Origin: Nanobdellota archaeon
Lineage (GTDB): Archaea; Nanobdellota; Nanobdellia; Parvarchaeales; Parvarchaeaceae
DNA: 43,985 bases
NCBI GenBank assembly: GCA_021851145.1
Contig: JAJZJK010000003.1
Location: 1 to 43,985, forward strand
Direction: 5' to 3'
Shown here piece by piece: positions 38,075 to 43,985 of the stretch. Each line of letters starts with the position of its first letter. Position 1 is the first letter of the stretch. Both the position numbers and the translations under genes were made by a program. Below the pieces are notes generated by a model. The model had not been told where the DNA came from. It made no database searches and saw only the letters and a program-made list of their open reading frames with translations.

Positions 38075-38509
38075 TTAAACTCTTTTTATGTCAACAACAT
38101 CCCCAAATGACAGTTTATCGCTATCAATTGTAGAGCGGGAATCTGAAACATAATCAAGCTCATATAAAGAGATTTTAAGGGTATTTTCTATTTTTGAGGT
38201 TATATCATTATCCGGCAATATTTCTCCAGTAAGTATTTTTTTTAAGTCTTTTGGAGAGCATTTCATGTATTCTGCAGCCTTATCAATTGAAAGCTGTTTT
38301 TCCTCCAATGCCTTCTTTATAACATCCAGATAATCATATTTTAGCTGCCTTTCACTTTTAATTCTTTTTAGTGGTTCATTGTTTATAGGCGCATAAAATT
38401 CAATAACCTTACCGTACTTTGAACAGTTCTTACATAAGTTCATTACAGCACCTTCTACTTCAGTCTTTAAAAGATTCTCTTCAAACGCGCCACATATTTC
38501 GCAATTCAT
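38075..38509 (-). CDS. mbf1: MBF1-like transcription factor (zinc ribbon plus HTH)
   Basis: MNCEICGAFEENLLKTEVEGAVMNLCKNCSKYGKV and HTH LSIDKAAEYMKCSPKDLKKILTGEILP. Confidence 0.88.
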   Translation of the reverse strand: MNCEICGAFEENLLKTEVEGAVMNLCKNCSKYGKVIEFYAPINNEPLKRIKSERQLKYDYLDVIKKALEEKQLSIDKAAEYMKCSPKDLKKILTGEILPDNDITSKIENTLKISLYELDYVSDSRSTIDSDKLSFGDVVDIKRV

Positions 38510-40164
38510 TGTATAAAACCATCAAGATATATCTCAGCAAGAGAGATAGGCAATTCTATGCTAAATAAATTTAATACCCTCGGATGAACCTCTCCTGCAA
38601 TCCCTATCTCTTTGCCATCTGCAATAACTGTGTACCCTCTGCCGTCTATAAAGGTCTTTGAGTAATTTTCATCGGCATATCTTGTAGAGACATTTTTAAC
38701 CATAAATGAATCAGATAGCAATTTCTTTAGTATTGACAAAGTTTCGGTTATATTTGCATCTTTCTCGCAAGAGACTATTGAAAGCTTTAACACATTTTTG
38801 AATTTTACATCCGATTTTCCTAACTTAGGAACTTCAGATAAAGAGAAGATTTTCTGCGGAAATTTTTTGTGTAGATTATTTGAGATGAGCCTAAAAAGCT
38901 CAGGAAATATATATTTGCTTGCCATAGTTACATCGCCACTCTTAAGAGGGAACAGACTAACATAATCCTCCCCTTTTATATAGGTATTTTGAAATTGGTA
39001 TTTCTCATTTGTTAGTAGGTTTATATCTATCTCTTGATAACCAAAACCCACTAAAATCTCTCTTAAATTCTGTAAGGTATAATGATTTTGCAGTAACTGC
39101 CCTTCAGTATAAATATTAGGTTTTGTTTCAGGTATATCATTTATTCCAAAAGACCTCATTATATCATCCACAATATCAACTTGATGCATTATATCCTGCC
39201 TATAAAATGGCGGTTCAACTAAAATATCCTTTCCTACGAATTTAACGTTATAATCCAATTCTGAAAGCATTTTTGCTGCTAGATTTTTGCTTATTGCTAC
39301 CCCTAATAAAGACTTTATAGAATTCTCATTCAAATAAAATCTGTGGGTGGAAGTTGAAAGGCTAGTTGAAATTAATTTATTTTTATATCTAATTTTTATT
39401 ATTGACACTTTACCCAAGAATTGAAAGTTATATATAAGTATTTTAGTAACAGAATTTACAGTTTCTTTGTCAGTACCGGTTATATCTACGAATAATTCTT
39501 TAGTGTTTTTATTAATAGAGTATTTGTCTGCATTTATTATAGGAGGCATAGCAATTATATCATTTTGGTTATCCAACCAAACTATTGGATTAGTAGTGAT
39601 TAAATTCTTGTATTCATTCGCTTGTTTCACTTCTTTAATGATTGCGTCATAATTTTTTTGCGAGGAGTAACCCAATGGTACAAAATTAACTTTTTTCTTT
39701 GAAACTTCACAGTATTTAATAGGAAATGATATTTTTTTATAGTCAAAAAGTCCAATAGCCGAGTTTTTTCTATTTCTACCAATATTTTTATCTAGCCTTT
39801 CCTGAATGGCTAAAACTTCGTTTAAGTTATCTCCTATTTCACTATCAAGCACTATATGCAAGGCGTTTACGAATTTTCTTTCTGTTTGCTCTACTGAGAC
39901 ATCTAAATTTTCATTCCCTATAGAAACGTGCCTATTCATCTTTATCCCAAGCTGGCTGGCAAAGATATTGGCAAGAGAATACTTTGAGACTATATCTGTC
40001 CTATCCGGAGTAAGCTCAAAATTAAGTACGTTCTCTCCTTCATCCAAGTCTAATCCAAACTTAAGTGCTATATCTTCATAATTGGTTATCTTAAGTTTTT
40101 TATTAAGAACTTTGTTCATCTCATCCAAACTATAATTAAGCATTACCATACTAAAACTCTCCAA
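38506..40164 (-). CDS. pheT: Phenylalanyl-tRNA synthetase beta subunit
   Basis: 552 aa; ELTPDRTDIVSKYSLANIFA, EVPKLGKSDVKFKN, AGEVHPRVLNLFSIELPISLAEI. Confidence 0.95.
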   Translation of the reverse strand: MESFSMVMLNYSLDEMNKVLNKKLKITNYEDIALKFGLDLDEGENVLNFELTPDRTDIVSKYSLANIFASQLGIKMNRHVSIGNENLDVSVEQTERKFVNALHIVLDSEIGDNLNEVLAIQERLDKNIGRNRKNSAIGLFDYKKISFPIKYCEVSKKKVNFVPLGYSSQKNYDAIIKEVKQANEYKNLITTNPIVWLDNQNDIIAMPPIINADKYSINKNTKELFVDITGTDKETVNSVTKILIYNFQFLGKVSIIKIRYKNKLISTSLSTSTHRFYLNENSIKSLLGVAISKNLAAKMLSELDYNVKFVGKDILVEPPFYRQDIMHQVDIVDDIMRSFGINDIPETKPNIYTEGQLLQNHYTLQNLREILVGFGYQEIDINLLTNEKYQFQNTYIKGEDYVSLFPLKSGDVTMASKYIFPELFRLISNNLHKKFPQKIFSLSEVPKLGKSDVKFKNVLKLSIVSCEKDANITETLSILKKLLSDSFMVKNVSTRYADENYSKTFIDGRGYTVIADGKEIGIAGEVHPRVLNLFSIELPISLAEIYLDGFIQ

Positions 40165-41677
40165 AAACCTTTACAGATTCTAATTCTCTTAGCAAGTCAA
40201 TATCTGTATAAGCGCCATATAAATCCCGTATATCTGCCATACCTAATTTAAGATTCAGCATTCTTTCCATTCCGAAGCCCCATGCTATTATATTCTTGTT
40301 TATTCCAAATGGCCTTAATGTTTCAGGCCTAAATACTCCAGAATTTCCTACTTCAATCCATCTTTTTAGTTTTGGACTAAATGCTTGTATTTCTAAACTT
40401 GGCTCAGTATAGGGGTTGTATGTCGGTTTAAGCCTTATCTTCTCTATTCCTATCTTTTTGTAAAATTGTTTTATATAACCAATTAAATCAGACACTGTTA
40501 AGTTATCTCCGTAAACTACTCCTTCTATTTGGTATAATTCTAAAAGGTGGGTATTGTCCATTGTTTCGTTCCTAAACCCTTTGTCTACTGAGAAGAACTT
40601 TGCAGGTTTATTTTTATTTTTTGATATAAATTCATAGATATACCTAAAAGTTGTTGCAGTTGTATGCCCCCGCATTATAAGTGAAGTGCTTTTTGAAGTA
40701 TCGAATTTTCTTCTATATCCTATGGACTCATCATATTTAGATGAAAAAAACCCATTCTCATAAACTTTCTTTACATTTTTAAGAAGTCCATCTGGTACAT
40801 TTCCTTCTAAACCATTCAAATATACAGTATCCTGTATTTCTCTGTCTGGATGATCTTGTCTAAACATCATTACATCAAAATTCCAAAAAGTCGACTCTAC
40901 AAAATTACTATGCATCTCTGAGAACCCCATAGAAACCATTGCATCTTTTATAAGTGAAATAAATTTGGTCTTAATATTTGTTTTTCCAGATAAGGAACCA
41001 AGTATTTCTGGATTCTCACTATATTCTCGAAAGCTTAACCCCTGCCAATTTTTTATGTTATTTGTAGAAAGTTTGTCAATGAATTCCTTACTAAATTCTG
41101 GATTTTTAAGAATTTTTATACCTTCTTTAGTTATAGAGAATTTTTCTTTTATCTCGTTAATTTGCTCAATTATACCTCTTTTTATAAAATCTTGAACGGA
41201 ATTAAAATCAATATTTTTGCCATTTTCTATTGATATCAAAATTTTATTTCTCTCTTCTATCTGTGAAGACTTGTCCAAATTTGCAGTAATTTTACCTCCA
41301 TCAACATTTATTGCAAGTAACCGCTTTAAAACGCCAATAGCTGCATTAAGTTCATCTTTATCCATTGGGACGCTAGAAAAAAGTTGCTTATACTCAAAAG
41401 TTTTATTTATTCTAGCAAAATCAAAAACCCTGTATTCTGGCAGCCCCTCTTTCAGGTATTTCTGCCCCAGCGGTGTAAGTCTAAACACTGTTTCGGTTAT
41501 ACTTTCAATGTTTACAAGACCAAGGGATAAAAGCTTTCTAGCAGAATTTATAACAGCTGCCCTTTCAAGGCCACATTTCAGTTCTACCTCATTTGAAAAC
41601 ATCTCTCCGTTTTCAAGAGCAGAAAGTAAAATTTTATCTGTCTTACTAAGCATTCTTATGATATTCTTTTCTTCCAT
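40151..41677 (-). CDS. pheS: Phenylalanyl-tRNA synthetase alpha subunit
   Basis: 508 aa; class II motifs, GWGFGMERMLNLKLGMADIRDLYG; overlaps pheT by 14 nt. Confidence 0.96.
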   Translation of the reverse strand: MEEKNIIRMLSKTDKILLSALENGEMFSNEVELKCGLERAAVINSARKLLSLGLVNIESITETVFRLTPLGQKYLKEGLPEYRVFDFARINKTFEYKQLFSSVPMDKDELNAAIGVLKRLLAINVDGGKITANLDKSSQIEERNKILISIENGKNIDFNSVQDFIKRGIIEQINEIKEKFSITKEGIKILKNPEFSKEFIDKLSTNNIKNWQGLSFREYSENPEILGSLSGKTNIKTKFISLIKDAMVSMGFSEMHSNFVESTFWNFDVMMFRQDHPDREIQDTVYLNGLEGNVPDGLLKNVKKVYENGFFSSKYDESIGYRRKFDTSKSTSLIMRGHTTATTFRYIYEFISKNKNKPAKFFSVDKGFRNETMDNTHLLELYQIEGVVYGDNLTVSDLIGYIKQFYKKIGIEKIRLKPTYNPYTEPSLEIQAFSPKLKRWIEVGNSGVFRPETLRPFGINKNIIAWGFGMERMLNLKLGMADIRDLYGAYTDIDLLRELESVKVFGEF

Positions 41678-41703
41678 CTTAAGATAAAAGTAATCTACAT
41701 AAA

Positions 41704-43089
41704 TTAAAAGGTTTTAATCTCTCCTTTTTCTACCAGCTTTTTAGCGATATAAGGCCCTGATGAATAAAGACCTGAAAATTTCGATTCAATTTTAGTGCCA
41801 TATAATGCTTCTCCCACTGGAAATGCTATTGAGAAGGAAGGATTAAAACTATAACCAAAAGATTCCTTTATAAATTTTGGAAGTTTTAATTTGTCCAACT
41901 CAGATAAAAAATCCTCACTAGAATCAAATTTCATTGAAAGCGTTGAAACTGCAGACTCAAGACGGTTTACTGAAAGGAATAGATCATATCCTTCTAATGG
42001 AAAATCCTCCTGTACGGATTCTAAGGCCTTCTCCGCATAATAACTTGCCATCTGTTCGCTAGTTGCACCTGCTCCATGGGATATTTCATGGAAAAGAGCA
42101 AATAAATATTCTGGGACAGCATTAAACCTGTCTGTATTTAGGAAAACTGGGCTGTATGATTTCTTTTTTATAAATTTTCCGATAAGAGAGTTATAAACTA
42201 AAGTGAACCCCCCTACTCCTCTTGGGGAATGATGTAAAACTAGGTTAGGAGCTATACTTTTTTTAAGTACTTTGGAGATATAAGGCAGCATTAATTTCTC
42301 ATATTCTCGTAAACCCTCCTCAGAATTCATTGCACCTTTGTAAGCTTTTGTGGACGACAACATATAAATTGCATTCAAATTCGTAAGAGAAGGCGTTATC
42401 CTAGACTGGAAAAACGCTTCATTGTATTTTTTAAAGGTATCCTTAAAATCTTTCGAGTAGTTTCTTATATCTTTTTCTATTTCTTCGAGCTCTAACTTTT
42501 TATGATTAAACACTGCTGAAGTACCGCCAATAATAAAAGCTGTTCCTAGCATAGATATCAAACTAGTTATAATTGGAACTTCCAACAGCATATAACCATT
42601 ATACATAAGCTGTCCTTGTAAAACGTTCATAAATGAAAGTTTCAATGTTGAAGAGTAATAAGCCGTCTCACCAAAAAGGGATAAAAGCTCTGCTAATTCA
42701 CCCCCTACCGCGCCTATAGACATTGTTGAAAGCAGGTGGCTGTTTGTTTTTTCAATCATGTAATCATAAGCTTTTGCAACTAACTTGGCAGGGGACATAA
42801 GTATGTTGTAAAAAACTTTTTTTGCAAGATGTGCGACTTTTTTGGGTTTAAATCCTGTATACCCCTCCCAGTAATCTAAAATACTTCGTAAATACCTCTC
42901 TAAACCTTCTTTGCCGTATGAATTTGTTATAAAATCTTTGTTAAGTTTCTTGACTGCTCTTACTGTGGTTTTTTCTGCACTGTCTTTTAATAAATCATCT
43001 ATTGACTCTTTATTGCTTCCTTCTAGGCTTGACAGGATAGAATAGAGCTTTGAAGCACTTTCTACTGAGTCCATCTTATTTGATGACAA
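41704..43089 (-). CDS. Membrane-associated HExxH-type putative metallopeptidase
   Basis: 461 aa; FALFHEISHGAGATSEQMASYYAEKAL plus two to three hydrophobic segments. Confidence 0.65.
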   Translation of the reverse strand: MSSNKMDSVESASKLYSILSSLEGSNKESIDDLLKDSAEKTTVRAVKKLNKDFITNSYGKEGLERYLRSILDYWEGYTGFKPKKVAHLAKKVFYNILMSPAKLVAKAYDYMIEKTNSHLLSTMSIGAVGGELAELLSLFGETAYYSSTLKLSFMNVLQGQLMYNGYMLLEVPIITSLISMLGTAFIIGGTSAVFNHKKLELEEIEKDIRNYSKDFKDTFKKYNEAFFQSRITPSLTNLNAIYMLSSTKAYKGAMNSEEGLREYEKLMLPYISKVLKKSIAPNLVLHHSPRGVGGFTLVYNSLIGKFIKKKSYSPVFLNTDRFNAVPEYLFALFHEISHGAGATSEQMASYYAEKALESVQEDFPLEGYDLFLSVNRLESAVSTLSMKFDSSEDFLSELDKLKLPKFIKESFGYSFNPSFSIAFPVGEALYGTKIESKFSGLYSSGPYIAKKLVEKGEIKTF

Positions 43090-43126
43090 TAATTAGTATA
43101 AATATATTAAAAATTTCCATAACCTA

Positions 43127-43636
43127 ATGATAATAGCGATATCTGGCACACCTGGCACTGGAAAGCACACTATTGCAAAAATACTTGCAAAAGAGATGAA
43201 GTATAAAGTATTGGACTTAAACCCTGTTCTTAATTCTGGCAAAAAAGAAAAAGAGGTAACACTTAAAGAGGTAAATTTAGCTTTTCAAAGAAATAAAACT
43301 GATAATCTAATTGTTGTTTCGCACTTAGCTCATTTTATAAAATCTAATAAAATAAATTTTGTGATAGTGCTTAGAACTAACCCTTTAGTACTAGTAAAAA
43401 GGCTGAAAAAAAGAGGATATAAGAAATCAAAGATATATGATAATGCTATCTTTGAGGCTATGGATGGAACGTACGCAGAAGCTTCAAAAATGAAAAAAGA
43501 AGTATTTCAGATTAATAATACAAAAAACTTAGAAATGACTATCAAAAAGGCAAAGTCAATAATAAACGGAAAGGGGAAAGGAGATATTGTTGATTTTTCT
43601 GATACAATTCTTAAAATAGAAAAAATGTTTAAATAA
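43127..43636 (+). CDS. AK6/Fap7-like adenylate kinase
   Basis: MIIAISGTPGTGKHTIAKILAKEM; VVSHLAHF; VLRTNPLVLVKRLKKRGYKKSKIYDN. Confidence 0.88.
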   Translation: MIIAISGTPGTGKHTIAKILAKEMKYKVLDLNPVLNSGKKEKEVTLKEVNLAFQRNKTDNLIVVSHLAHFIKSNKINFVIVLRTNPLVLVKRLKKRGYKKSKIYDNAIFEAMDGTYAEASKMKKEVFQINNTKNLEMTIKKAKSIINGKGKGDIVDFSDTILKIEKMFK

Positions 43637-43656
43637 AAGTAATTTTTATAATAAAG

Positions 43657-43985
43657 ATGGAGATAAAAGAAATAAAAGCGCTTAAGATATTGAATGCAAA
43701 TTCTAATTTTACTGTCGAGGTTATAATAAATTCGGAAAATGGCCAATTTAGAGGATCTTCTCCTGCTGGTGAGAGTAACAGCAAGTATGAAGTAAGTCAA
43801 TTTAGCAATGGCATAGACCAGGAGATAAGTAGTTTTAATACCTACCTAAAAAACTTAATTGGAAAAGCTATAAACAGCTTAGAAGACATTTTTAATATAG
43901 AAAAAGAAATTCCTAAAGAGTTTATAGGCGGGCCTTCACTTTCACTTTCTTACGCACTTATATACGCTTTAAGTTCAGATTTAAA
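43657..43985 (+). CDS. Enolase-like protein, N-terminal part (truncated by window edge)
   Basis: IKALKILNANSNFTVEVIINSENGQFRGSSPAGESNSKYE aligns with the enolase start (ILDSRGNPTVEV...PSGASTGxxEA). Confidence 0.75.
   Translation, partial: MEIKEIKALKILNANSNFTVEVIINSENGQFRGSSPAGESNSKYEVSQFSNGIDQEISSFNTYLKNLIGKAINSLEDIFNIEKEIPKEFIGGPSLSLSYALIYALSSDL

Noticed and set aside
1-43985. CRISPR arrays, transposons, integrases, prophage modules
   Set aside because: No regularly spaced repeats, transposase/integrase signatures or phage structural genes were seen by eye; content is mostly housekeeping.

Overview
Low-GC archaeal chromosome segment that looks like DPANN/ARMAN type. That assignment is inferred from gene content and divergence; no search was run. 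The minus-strand left edge carries the first ~32 nt of a 16S rRNA gene. The rest is densely packed with mostly housekeeping genes: HIT, MFS, DUF763, CtlX-like, L21e-RpoF-DUF655, Cbf5, CMP kinase, AglB/STT3, cupin phosphoglucose isomerase, flippase, YchF, KsgA, M50 proteases, TFE, L40e, Rpp30-like, SerRS, RecJ-like DHH, EF-1beta, Pth2, PCNA, HemK-like, SepF, MBF1, PheST, AK6 and an enolase-like N-terminus. I read six tRNA genes: Trp with an intron, Leu-AAG, Leu-UAG, Pro-CGG, Val-GAC and Gly-GCC. The strongest observation is in cbf5. The gene is split by an in-frame TGA inside an apparent 12-nt micro-intron (12490..12501, minus strand). Removing those 12 nt restores the catalytic motif SGTL-D-PNVTG, and the flanks fold into a relaxed bulge-helix structure expected of tRNA-splicing-endonuclease substrates. 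Other notable items are a tRNA-Leu with an A34 (AAG) anticodon nearly identical to the tRNA-Leu(UAG) in the same window, a DUF655 stop codon directly abutting the intron-containing tRNA-Trp, a tandem metallophosphoesterase whose first copy has lost its metal ligands, a decayed PH-like membrane gene, and an enolase-like gene with a degenerate catalytic loop. No CRISPR array, transposase or integrase was seen.
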